Origin: Chloroflexota bacterium
Lineage (GTDB): Bacteria > Chloroflexota > Chloroflexia > Thermomicrobiales > JADLAZ01
Direction: 5' to 3'
Assembly (NCBI GenBank): GCA_020849725.1
Contig: JADLAZ010000071.1
Location: 1-23,972 of the forward strand
DNA: 23,972 nt
Position numbers and translations under genes: made by a program. The notes under the pieces are model-generated. The model saw only the letters and a list, made by a program, of their open reading frames with translations, was not told where the DNA came from and ran no database searches. Positions within the stretch are counted from its first letter, which is position 1. Each line of letters begins with the position of its first letter. This document shows, one piece after another, positions 8,262 through 15,836 of this stretch.

Positions 8262-11200
8262 ATGAAGCGCACGTTCTCTCCCCTGTCCGCCGGGCCGGCG
8301 GTGGCGATCGTTCTGATCGCCACCGCCGCCGCCATCGTCGCGCACCTGAGCCTCACCACGCGCGAGCAGGCACCGGCGCTCGGCCTGGCCTTCCTGGTGA
8401 CGGGCCTCGTTGCCGCCTGGGCGATGGCGCGGCAGCCGATCGCGCCGGCTACACCGCTGCCCCGCTGGGTGGAAGCGGCGGCGCTGACGCTGATCCTGCT
8501 GGTGGCGGCCTACTTCCGGCTGACGCGACTGGCGACTGCGCCGGAGGGCGTCTGGTTCGACGAGGCGCAGAATGGCATCGTGGCGATGCGGATCCTCGAG
8601 GATCCGAGCTACCGGCCGGTCTTCGTTGCCGATCTGACGCAGTTGCCGGCACTGTTCTTCTACTTGCAGGCAGTGGCGATCCAACTGTTCGGCGCCAACA
8701 TCTTCGCGCTGCGGCTGGTGGCGACGGTGCTGGGTCTGGCAGCGGTGGCCGGCGTCTATGTCCTGGCCCGCCTGCTGTTCGGCGTGCCGGTGGCGATCGC
8801 GGCTGGGTTGCTGCTGGCGAGCGAGCGGTGGCACGTCAATTTCAGCCGCTTTGCGATGAACGGCATCCTCGTGCCGGTGCTGACCATCGGCACAATGTAC
8901 TTCGGTATCCGTGGACTGCGCAGCGGCCGTGGCCGCGATCTGGGTATGGCTGGGGTGTGCCTGGCGCTCGGTGCGTACTCCTATCCGGCGTTCTACGTGG
9001 TGCCGGTGCTGCTGGTGATCGTGTTCCTGGTCATGCTAGCCCACGAGCGGATGGCGCTGCTGCGCCGCACCGCCGCCGGCCTGGCCGTGTTGGGCGTGGT
9101 GGCGCTGCTGGTGCTGTCGCCGCTGATCGGCTTCGCCATCCGTGACACGCGCGCCTTCAGCGAGCGCACGCAGGCGACCTCGATCTTCAAGGGCAAGTCG
9201 CCGGCCGAGGCGCAAGCGGCCCTGCTGGCGAACATCCGGGATCACGCCTTGATGTTTCACATCGCGGGCGACCGCAATGGGCGGCACAATCTGCCCGGCG
9301 CGCCGATGGTCGACCCGATCACCGGCGCGCTGCTGGGGATCGGGCTGGTGGTGGCGCTGAGCCGGGTGCGGCGGCCGGATCACGCGCTGCTGGTCGCCTG
9401 GCTGGTGCTGGCGGTGCTGCCCGGCGTGCTGTCGTTGGACTTCGAAGCACCGCAGGCGTACCGGGGCATCGGCGCGACCGTGCCGGTAGCGCTGCTGGCG
9501 GCGCTCGTGCCCGGCTGGTTGCTGACGCGCGCCTGGGAGGCGCGGCCGCACTGGCGCGGCGCCCTGGCGGCGCTGCCGGCCGCGGCGGCGCTGGCGGTCG
9601 CCGTCGGCCTCAACTACGACACCTATTTCAACCGCCAGTTGACCGATCACGGCGCATGGTCATCGTACTCGACGCAAGAGACACTGATGGCGCGCTCGAT
9701 CGCGACCCTGTCGCCGGAGACGCGGGTCTTCATCTCCGAAGCCACGCACAGCACGCCGACGCTGCGCTTCCTGCTGCACGACGGGCGCACCCTGGAGCGC
9801 TTTGATCCGGCGCAGCATCTGCCGATCCGTGGCGAGCAGCCGGTGGCGCTTTACCTGCTGCCAGAGCAGGACCGGCGCATGGATGACATCACGACCGCCT
9901 ATCCGGGCGCGACGGTGACCGAGCATCGCGGGCCGACCGGCGGCGAGAGCATCTTGACTGCGGTCCAGATCGACCGCGAGCAGATCGCGGCCGTCAAAGG
10001 CGTGACGGCACACTACTATCCAGGTATCGTGACCGACCCTGGCGCCCAGTCGCCGGCGGTGCAGCGCACCGAGCCGGCGCTGGCGGCGACCTGGGAGGAG
10101 GGCGCACCGCTGGCGCTGCCGTTCACCGGCCGATGGCGGTCGACGCTGGCCTTGCCCCAGTTCGGCACGTATCGATTCCGGATCGAGGGGCCACCCGAGG
10201 CGATGCTGGCCATCGACGGCGCCGAGGTGACCCGCGCTGGGCAGGACGGCGTCGAACTGACGCTCGCTCAGGGCAACCACGCGCTGACGATGCAAGCGCC
10301 CATGGCCGCGCTGGCGCCGGTGCGCGTGCTGTGGCAGCCGCCCGGTGTCCGTGGCTGGCAGCCGCTGGCGCGCGAGGATCTCTTCGTCGCGCCGGTGACT
10401 GCCACCGGACTCCTCGGCAGCTATTTTACCAACCAGACCTGGTCCGGCCCGCCGGCGCTGCAGCGGATCGATTCGACCGTCGCCTTCCGCTTCCACACCG
10501 CACCGGTGCCGCGCCCGTGGACAGTCGAGTGGACCGGTCAGCTTGCCATCAGCACGCCCGGCAACTACCGCTTCGCGGTGCGGGCGCTCGACCCGGCGCA
10601 GCTGTCGCTCAACGACCGGGTGCTGATCGATTCTACACGGCCGAACGAGACGGTCGAGCGCCCGATCACGCTCACGGCCGGCCTGCACCGCATCAAGGTG
10701 CGCTACAAGGACGCCTCGGACTTCTCACACGTGGCGGTCTACTGGCAGCCGCCCGGCGGCGAGCGCGAGATCATCCCCAGCGAGCATCTCATCCCGACGA
10801 CCGTGACCGACCCCAAGCTGCTGACGCTGCCGCCAGCCGTGCCACCATTGCCGGCCACCGCCGCCGCTGGCCCGCGCCAGGTCCAACCGGTGGCGACGGT
10901 GCTGGCGCCAACTGCTGGCCTGGATGGCGCCGAGAAGGCGTCGCCGCGCGGGGTAGCGCTCGACCCCGCCGGCAACCTGTACGTGGTCGATACCGCCAAC
11001 CGGCTGGTGCGGAAGTTCGATCCAGCCGGCAAGCCGCTGTGGGCGGTCGGGCCGGGTCAGGGCGAGGCGGCGCTGGTCGAGCCGGTGGCGGTCGTCGTCG
11101 CCGGCAACGGCGAGGTCGTCGTACTCGACTCGAAGCAGGGCACGCTCCACCGCTACGACGCCGCCGGCAAGCCGCTGGGTCGGATCGGCGGTGAGGGCCG

Positions 11201-11714
11201 GTTCTTCCAGCCGCGCGGCTTTGATGTCGACGCAGCCGGCGATTTCTACCTGGCCGATACGGGCAACGGTCGCATCGCCGTCGTCAATGCCCAGGGCGTG
11301 GTGACGGCTAAGATCGGCGAGCAAGGGCTGGGCCAGGGCCAGATCAAGGAGCCGACCGACGTGGTGGTCGACCGCTACGGCAGTATCTTCATCGCCGACT
11401 CGGCAAACAAGAAGATCGTCGCCTACGCGGCCGACGGCAGCCTGCGTGCCGAGTGGCCGATCCCCAACTCATCCAGCGTCACCGGGCCACACCTGACATC
11501 GGACGGGCGCGGCGGTGTCTACGCAACCGACCCGGACCACGGCATGATCTGGCAGTACGGTCCCAGCGGCGAAGTGCTGGCCGAATTCGGCCCGCTGGAG
11601 GTCGATGGCGCCGAGGTGCGCCGGCCGATGGGTATCGAGCTGGCCGCGCCCGACACGCTTATCATCACCGATCTGGAGAGCCGCCGGGTCATCCAGGTCG
11701 CCCTGAAATCCTGA
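8262..11714 (+). CDS. Fusion protein: GT39-like glycosyltransferase, two PA14-like domains, NHL beta-propeller
   Basis: A 1150-residue multidomain membrane enzyme. Residues 10 to about 460 are polytopic GT-C sequence, with the Asp-Glu pair in GVWFDEAQNG (D100-E101). Two PA14-like modules follow: about 580-706 (VTAHYYPG, FTGRWRSTLAL, YRFRIEGP, VLWQPPG) and about 715-845 (GLLGSYFTNQTWSGPP, WTGQLAIS, NYRFAVRA, VYWQPPGG). Residues about 876-1150 form a beta-propeller whose blades repeat the pattern P-x-G-hydrophobic-D-x-x-G-N-hydrophobic-Y-V-x-D-T-x-N. ATG 8262 is preferred: AAGGGG lies just upstream, while the GTG at 8244 has no ribosome site. The tail should lie outside the cytoplasm, where propeller and PA14 could bind the glycan or protein acceptor. 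Glycosyltransferase and domain calls are strong; the acceptor role is inference. Confidence 0.85.
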   Translation: MKRTFSPLSAGPAVAIVLIATAAAIVAHLSLTTREQAPALGLAFLVTGLVAAWAMARQPIAPATPLPRWVEAAALTLILLVAAYFRLTRLATAPEGVWFDEAQNGIVAMRILEDPSYRPVFVADLTQLPALFFYLQAVAIQLFGANIFALRLVATVLGLAAVAGVYVLARLLFGVPVAIAAGLLLASERWHVNFSRFAMNGILVPVLTIGTMYFGIRGLRSGRGRDLGMAGVCLALGAYSYPAFYVVPVLLVIVFLVMLAHERMALLRRTAAGLAVLGVVALLVLSPLIGFAIRDTRAFSERTQATSIFKGKSPAEAQAALLANIRDHALMFHIAGDRNGRHNLPGAPMVDPITGALLGIGLVVALSRVRRPDHALLVAWLVLAVLPGVLSLDFEAPQAYRGIGATVPVALLAALVPGWLLTRAWEARPHWRGALAALPAAAALAVAVGLNYDTYFNRQLTDHGAWSSYSTQETLMARSIATLSPETRVFISEATHSTPTLRFLLHDGRTLERFDPAQHLPIRGEQPVALYLLPEQDRRMDDITTAYPGATVTEHRGPTGGESILTAVQIDREQIAAVKGVTAHYYPGIVTDPGAQSPAVQRTEPALAATWEEGAPLALPFTGRWRSTLALPQFGTYRFRIEGPPEAMLAIDGAEVTRAGQDGVELTLAQGNHALTMQAPMAALAPVRVLWQPPGVRGWQPLAREDLFVAPVTATGLLGSYFTNQTWSGPPALQRIDSTVAFRFHTAPVPRPWTVEWTGQLAISTPGNYRFAVRALDPAQLSLNDRVLIDSTRPNETVERPITLTAGLHRIKVRYKDASDFSHVAVYWQPPGGEREIIPSEHLIPTTVTDPKLLTLPPAVPPLPATAAAGPRQVQPVATVLAPTAGLDGAEKASPRGVALDPAGNLYVVDTANRLVRKFDPAGKPLWAVGPGQGEAALVEPVAVVVAGNGEVVVLDSKQGTLHRYDAAGKPLGRIGGEGRFFQPRGFDVDAAGDFYLADTGNGRIAVVNAQGVVTAKIGEQGLGQGQIKEPTDVVVDRYGSIFIADSANKKIVAYAADGSLRAEWPIPNSSSVTGPHLTSDGRGGVYATDPDHGMIWQYGPSGEVLAEFGPLEVDGAEVRRPMGIELAAPDTLIITDLESRRVIQVALKS

Positions 11715-11741
11715 CCTGCTGCCCCGACGCCGTGTTCCACA

Positions 11742-11758
11742 GCCGATGCGGCATCGGC
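11742..11758 (+). terminator. Perfect hairpin after the GT39-propeller gene
   Basis: GCCGATG (11742-11748), a 3-nt loop and CATCGGC (11752-11758) form a perfect 7-bp stem 27 nt after the stop. No T-run follows, so it is at best a factor-dependent or non-canonical terminator. Confidence 0.35.
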
Positions 11759-11868
11759 TCGCGCGATCGCGTGATTCGGCGTATCATGGCCGGCGTCCCC
11801 GCCGACGCATGGGCCGATCCGGCTGGCCGGCGCGGCGCGGGCAGTGCGTGACTGAGGAGGAGTACCGG

Positions 11869-12903
11869 ATGGCCTACACCCCGATCGTTGTCGCGGCGGA
11901 TCACCTGACCGGCGTCGTCGCGGACCTGTTCCAGCGCGCCGGCATGCCGGCGGCCGACGCCGCTTTCATGGGTCGCTGCCTGGTCGATGCCGATCTGCGC
12001 GGCGTCCACTCGCACGGCACGCGCTATGTCGTCACCTACGTCAAGGCGCTGCGCTCCGGCGGCTACAATCCGACGCCCAACATCGCCGTCGTGAAGGAGA
12101 AGGGCGGATTGGTGCTGCTGGATGGCGACCGTGGCGCCGGCCACGTCATCGGCCACCAGGCGATGACGCTGGCGATCGCGCGGGCCAGGGAGTTCGGCAT
12201 CGGCTCGGTATCGGTCCGGAACTCGACTCACTCCGGGGCCAAGGCCTTCTACACCCAGATGGCGGCCGATGCCGGCTGCGTCGGCTTCGCCAGCACCAAT
12301 GCCGGCATCGCCATGGCCCCCTGGGGCGGTGTCGACAAGCTGGTGGCGCTCAATCCGCTGTCGTGGGCCGCGCCGACGAACAAGGGCTTCGCCGTCGATC
12401 TGGACATGGCCACCAGCGTCGTCGCCGGCAGCAAGCTCGGGCTGGCCAAGGAGCGGGGTGAGAAGATCCCCTTCGGCTGGGCGCTCGACGAGGCCGGCAA
12501 CCCAACCGACGATCCCGACCAGGCCAGCATCCTGCTGCCGGTGGGCGGGGCGAAAGGCTACGGCATGGCCGTCTGCCTGGACATCATCACCGGCGTCCTC
12601 AGTGGCGGCCGCTTCGGCGCCGGCCTGGGCAGCCCCGGCACAGCCCAGATCTACCAGGCGATCGATATCGCGACGTTCATGCCGGTCGACGAGTTCAAAG
12701 CGCACATGGGCGAGCTGATCGACCAGTTGAAAAGCTCCCGTCTGGCGGCTGGCTCAACCGGCATCTTCCTGCCCGGTGAGATTGAGTACACCACCAAGCA
12801 AGAGCGGCTCATGTCCGGTATCCCGATGACACCCGTGGTCGTCGACGACATCAACGCCATGGCGGCGGAACTGGGCAGCGACCTGCGCGTCACGGCGCGC
12901 TGA
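11869..12903 (+). CDS. Ldh/MDH2-family NAD(P)-dependent oxidoreductase (malate/lactate/ureidoglycolate type)
   Basis: A 344-residue member of the Ldh family, unrelated to classical Rossmann lactate/malate dehydrogenases, which oxidises 2-hydroxy acids with NAD(P). Diagnostic features are RGVHSHGTRY (R44-H49, containing the catalytic-region His and substrate-binding Arg), the NSTHSG motif (N118-H121), the nucleotide-site stretch NPLSWAAPT and the glycine-rich GGAKGYGMA segment. Length is typical. The ATG at 11869 is set by AGGAGG 8 nt upstream; the frame stays open further upstream without initiation signals. Family members act on malate, sulfolactate, ureidoglycolate or 2,3-diketogulonate, and sequence alone does not choose. 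Neighbouring dehydrogenase and sugar-acid dehydratase genes hint at sugar-acid metabolism. Confidence 0.88.
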   Translation: MAYTPIVVAADHLTGVVADLFQRAGMPAADAAFMGRCLVDADLRGVHSHGTRYVVTYVKALRSGGYNPTPNIAVVKEKGGLVLLDGDRGAGHVIGHQAMTLAIARAREFGIGSVSVRNSTHSGAKAFYTQMAADAGCVGFASTNAGIAMAPWGGVDKLVALNPLSWAAPTNKGFAVDLDMATSVVAGSKLGLAKERGEKIPFGWALDEAGNPTDDPDQASILLPVGGAKGYGMAVCLDIITGVLSGGRFGAGLGSPGTAQIYQAIDIATFMPVDEFKAHMGELIDQLKSSRLAAGSTGIFLPGEIEYTTKQERLMSGIPMTPVVVDDINAMAAELGSDLRVTAR

Positions 12904-12926
12904 GCCGGCACACACGTGTGGCCGGC
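12904..12926 (+). terminator. Long GC-rich hairpin immediately after the Ldh-family gene
   Basis: GCCGGC (12904-12909) pairs with GCCGGC (12921-12926), flanking the self-complementary CACACGTGTG (12911-12920) with one bulged A. The stem is up to 10 bp and starts at the base after the TGA. There is no downstream T-tract, so the terminator role is likely but not certain. Confidence 0.45.
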
Positions 12927-13068
12927 GACTGACGTCGCGCCGGTGGGGCGCTGCGGCGCCACGAGGTCTGTCTGTGCGGACTGATGTTGGACCGGGGCAA
13001 ACCCGCGGTGGCAGGTTCCGTAGTCGCCGACCTCTTCCGTGAGCATTCCAGAGAAGGAGGTTCCCCCA

Positions 13069-14139
13069 ATGCGCGCAGCCGTGTTGTACGAACGAGGCGC
13101 GCCGCTCGTCGTCGAGGAGATCGAGCTGGCGCCGCCGGGACCGGGCGAGGTTCAGGTGAAGCTGGCGGCCTCCGGCGTCTGTCACTCGGACCTCCACCAC
13201 TGGAAGCGGGAGATGGGCAGCGTGTTGCCGCTGGTGCTGGGCCACGAGGGCGCTGGCGTGGTCGAGGCGGTCGGGCCGGGTGTCACGCGCGTGCGGCCCG
13301 GCGATCCGGTCGTCATCGCCTTCGGCTCGCGCTGCGGCCAGTGCTGGTACTGCGTGCGCGGCATGGTCCACCTGTGCACACCGGCGACTCCGCCGGTGAC
13401 CCACCTGCGCCGGGGCGATACGGCCATCCAGCAGTTCCTCAATGTCGGCTCATTTGCCGAGCGGACGATCGTGCCGGCGACGAACGTCGTGCCGCTGCCG
13501 CCGGAGATGCCACTCGACAGTGCCGCGCTGGTTGCTTGCGGCGTCGCCACCGGCGTCGGGGCGGTGCTGAACACGGCGCGCGTGCCGGCCGGCGCCGACG
13601 TGCTGGTGATCGGCGCGGGCGGCGTCGGACTGAATGTGATCCAGGGCGCGCGCATCGCCGGCGCGGCGCGCATCATCGCCGCCGACCGGCTGGCCAACAA
13701 GCTGGCGCTGGCGCGCGACTTTGGCGCAACCGACACGATCGACGCCACCCGCGAGGATGTTGTCGCCCGTGCCCAGGCGCTGACCGGCGGGAGAGGCGTC
13801 GACTACGCTTTCGAGGTCATCGGTCTGCCGGAGACGGTGCGCCTGGCCTACGACGCCACGCGCAAGGGCGGCGTCGCGGTGGTCGTCGGCGTTGGCGCGC
13901 CGGATGCCGACATGGCGCTGCCGGTATTGTCGCTGACGCGCACGGCGCGCTCGATCATCGGCTGCACCTACGGCTCGATCCAGCCGCAGGCCGATTTCCC
14001 GCGCCTGGTCGACCTCTACCGGCTCGGCAAGCTGCGCCTGGACGAGTTGATTAGCCGCCGCTTCACGCTCGATCAGATCAACGACGCCTTCCACGCGCTG
14101 GAAGCGGGCGAGGTCGCCCGCGGCGTCGTCGTCTACTAG
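13069..14139 (+). CDS. Zinc-dependent MDR-family alcohol dehydrogenase
   Basis: A 356-residue medium-chain dehydrogenase/reductase. The N-terminal GroES-like half has catalytic zinc ligands in GVCHSD (C38) and GHEGAGVV (H59-E60), with C157 in ACGVATG as the usual third ligand. Structural zinc is bound by C89, C92, C95 and C103 (CGQCWYCVRGMVHLC). The Rossmann half has GAGGVG (182-187) followed by an acidic residue in IIAAD, suggesting NAD(H). The ATG is fixed by a near-perfect AAGGAGGT (13054-13061), the strongest ribosome site in the window, suggesting high expression. The motif set fits class III-like and mycothiol/NDMA-type alcohol dehydrogenases as well as general alcohol dehydrogenases, so the substrate is open. 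The HEAT-repeat gene starts 2 nt after its stop. Confidence 0.9.
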   Translation: MRAAVLYERGAPLVVEEIELAPPGPGEVQVKLAASGVCHSDLHHWKREMGSVLPLVLGHEGAGVVEAVGPGVTRVRPGDPVVIAFGSRCGQCWYCVRGMVHLCTPATPPVTHLRRGDTAIQQFLNVGSFAERTIVPATNVVPLPPEMPLDSAALVACGVATGVGAVLNTARVPAGADVLVIGAGGVGLNVIQGARIAGAARIIAADRLANKLALARDFGATDTIDATREDVVARAQALTGGRGVDYAFEVIGLPETVRLAYDATRKGGVAVVVGVGAPDADMALPVLSLTRTARSIIGCTYGSIQPQADFPRLVDLYRLGKLRLDELISRRFTLDQINDAFHALEAGEVARGVVVY

Positions 14140-14141
14140 CC

Positions 14142-15614
14142 GTGCGCTTCTTTCGCCGGCGACCGGATGTCGACCGGCTGGCGGCGCGTGGCGACGTGCC
14201 GGGCCTGGCGCGGGCGCTGACCGACGACGAGCCGGCCGTGCGCCAGGCGGCGGCGGCGGCGCTGGTCCGCTGCCCACCGGGGCCGGCCGCGCCGGCGCTG
14301 GCGCTGGCGCTGGCCGATCCGGACCCGACCGTGCGCGCGGCCGCCGGGGAGGCGCTCGGCCGGCTCGACGCCGCGCCGGCAGTGGCGGCGCTGCGGGCAC
14401 AGTGGCGCGCCACACCCGACGAGGCGCCGCTGCTGCTAGCGGCGCTCGGCCGGCTGGCGGCCGACGGCGCGGCGTGGGCGACGCTGGTGGAGGCGGCATC
14501 CGCTCCGGACCCGGTCGTCCGTGTGGCGGCGGCGCGGGCGCTGGGGCGGCGGGGCGATGCGCGGTCGGTCGCGCCGCTGCTGGCTGCCCTGGCCGACGCC
14601 GACGCGCATGTGTCGGCGTCGGCCGTGACGGCGCTCGCGGCAGTCGGGCCGGAGCGCGCCCTGGCGCCGCTGACTGTCGTTCTGGCGGACGGCGCACCGC
14701 CGGCGCGGGCGCTGGCAGCCGAGGCACTGGGCGCGATGAGCGACGCCCGCGCGCTGACGCCGCTGGCGCGGGCGCTGGCCGACCCGGACCCGGCCGTGCG
14801 CGCGGCGGCGCTGGCGGCCATCGATCGGCTGCCGGAGCCGGGCCGCCAGATCGCGGCCCAGGCGAGCGCCGCGCTGGAGCCGGCGGCGCGCGAGCGGGCG
14901 GCGCAGCGGCTGCGACAGATCGCCGCACTGCCGCCGTTGCAGGGCGCGCTGGCCGCCCGCGACCACCCCGGCCTGCGCGCCGCCGCGGCACGGGCGATCG
15001 CTCGGTTGGGCGAGCCGGGTATCGTGGCGGCGCTCGCCGGCGCGCTGGCCGACCCGGAACCGGCCGTGCGCCAGGAGGCGGCCTGGCTGCTCGGCGTCAG
15101 CGGTCGGCCCGACGCGCTTGCCCCATTGCTGACGGCGCTGACCGGCGCGGCCGACCCGGCGCTGCGGGCGACGGCGGCGCGGGCACTCGGCCGGCTCGGC
15201 CAGCCGGCGGCCGCCCCGGCCCTGGAGGCCGCTCGCGCCGATCCCGACCCAGCGGTGGCCACCGCTGCCGCGCGCGCTCTAACCACGCTCACCGCCACGC
15301 CGGCCGGCGGCCAGCCCACGGCCAGCGATCTGCTCCAGATCGTCATCTTCCAGACGGACCCCGGCCCGGATGCCGAGCCAGCCGACCTCACGCCCATGCT
15401 CGACGAGATCGTACCGGCGGCGCTATCCGGCGCGACCGACATCCAGATCGTGACGATGGTGCCCGGCCAGCCGCTGCCGTCGTTCGACGAGGCGCTGCTG
15501 ATCGTGCGGCGACAGTTCCGCACTGCCCCACCGGGCTACGCCTGGCAGCCGGTGACGTACACCGATGCCGCCGGCCGGGCCTGTTTGGTACTGCTGCTGC
15601 GACCGACAGCGTAA
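14142..15614 (+). CDS. HEAT-repeat (PBS lyase-like) protein with an unrecognised C-terminal domain
   Basis: A 490-residue protein built from about eleven roughly 31-residue helical repeats (residues 15 to about 390). Typical units read ALADPDPAVRAAAAxALGRLG, with the conserved Asp-Pro turn, Val-Arg and Ala-rich second helix of HEAT/PBS-lyase repeats. These are usually protein-binding scaffolds, also found in phycobilin lyases and phosphatase subunits; nothing here indicates lyase activity. Residues about 395-490 are a different, mixed alpha/beta segment (LLQIVIFQTD, DIQIVTMVPG, CLVLLLRP) that I do not recognise. It begins with GTG 2 nt after the alcohol dehydrogenase stop and lacks an obvious ribosome site, so translation is probably coupled to that gene. 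No signal peptide or membrane helix is seen. Confidence 0.85.
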   Translation: MRFFRRRPDVDRLAARGDVPGLARALTDDEPAVRQAAAAALVRCPPGPAAPALALALADPDPTVRAAAGEALGRLDAAPAVAALRAQWRATPDEAPLLLAALGRLAADGAAWATLVEAASAPDPVVRVAAARALGRRGDARSVAPLLAALADADAHVSASAVTALAAVGPERALAPLTVVLADGAPPARALAAEALGAMSDARALTPLARALADPDPAVRAAALAAIDRLPEPGRQIAAQASAALEPAARERAAQRLRQIAALPPLQGALAARDHPGLRAAAARAIARLGEPGIVAALAGALADPEPAVRQEAAWLLGVSGRPDALAPLLTALTGAADPALRATAARALGRLGQPAAAPALEAARADPDPAVATAAARALTTLTATPAGGQPTASDLLQIVIFQTDPGPDAEPADLTPMLDEIVPAALSGATDIQIVTMVPGQPLPSFDEALLIVRRQFRTAPPGYAWQPVTYTDAAGRACLVLLLRPTA

Positions 15615-15643
15615 GGGCGCCAGGCACATGCTGGCCGGAGCCC

Positions 15644-15672
15644 TTGTTTGGCGCGGCGCCGCGGGCTAGACT
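15644..15672 (+). promoter_or_regulatory. Candidate promoter for the mannonate-dehydratase-like gene
   Basis: TTGTTT (15644-15649) and TAGACT (15667-15672) are 17 nt apart in the 222-bp gap. The -10 matches 4 of 6 and the -35 3 of 6 consensus bases. The -10 hexamer and the spacing equal those of the candidate at 3050-3078. A palindrome lies just downstream. Confidence 0.35.
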
Positions 15673-15691
15673 GGCTGCACTGCCACGGCCG

Positions 15692-15707
15692 GACCATGGT
15701 GATGGTC
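15692..15707. promoter_or_regulatory. Candidate operator palindrome
   Basis: GACCAT, a 4-nt centre and ATGGTC form a perfect inverted repeat about 20 nt downstream of the candidate -10 element. That is a position where a bound repressor would block transcription. The TGGTC/GACCA half-site is of a type seen for GntR-family regulators of sugar acids, but no regulator gene is in the window. It could instead be a leader hairpin. Confidence 0.3.
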
Positions 15708-15836
15708 TCGCCGCAGCGTGACCCGTTTGGCGACCGATGACGAGAGCCACCATGGAGCGAGGACAGCCACGGTGAGCTGCCCCGATAGAACCCACCCGAT
15801 CTCAGAATCCGCTCGCAACGAGCAACTGGAGGACCA

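Noticed and set aside
11746..11868. N-terminal extension of the Ldh-family protein
   Set aside because: The upstream in-frame residues are Arg-rich and unlike the family. The ATG at 11869 has AGGAGG at good spacing.
13450..15523. Two long minus-strand frames (13450-14991 and 14078-15523) opposite the alcohol dehydrogenase and HEAT genes
   Set aside because: Pro/Arg/Ala or Ser/Ala low-complexity translations mirror the GC-rich repeats of the sense genes. No ribosome site or recognisable fold.
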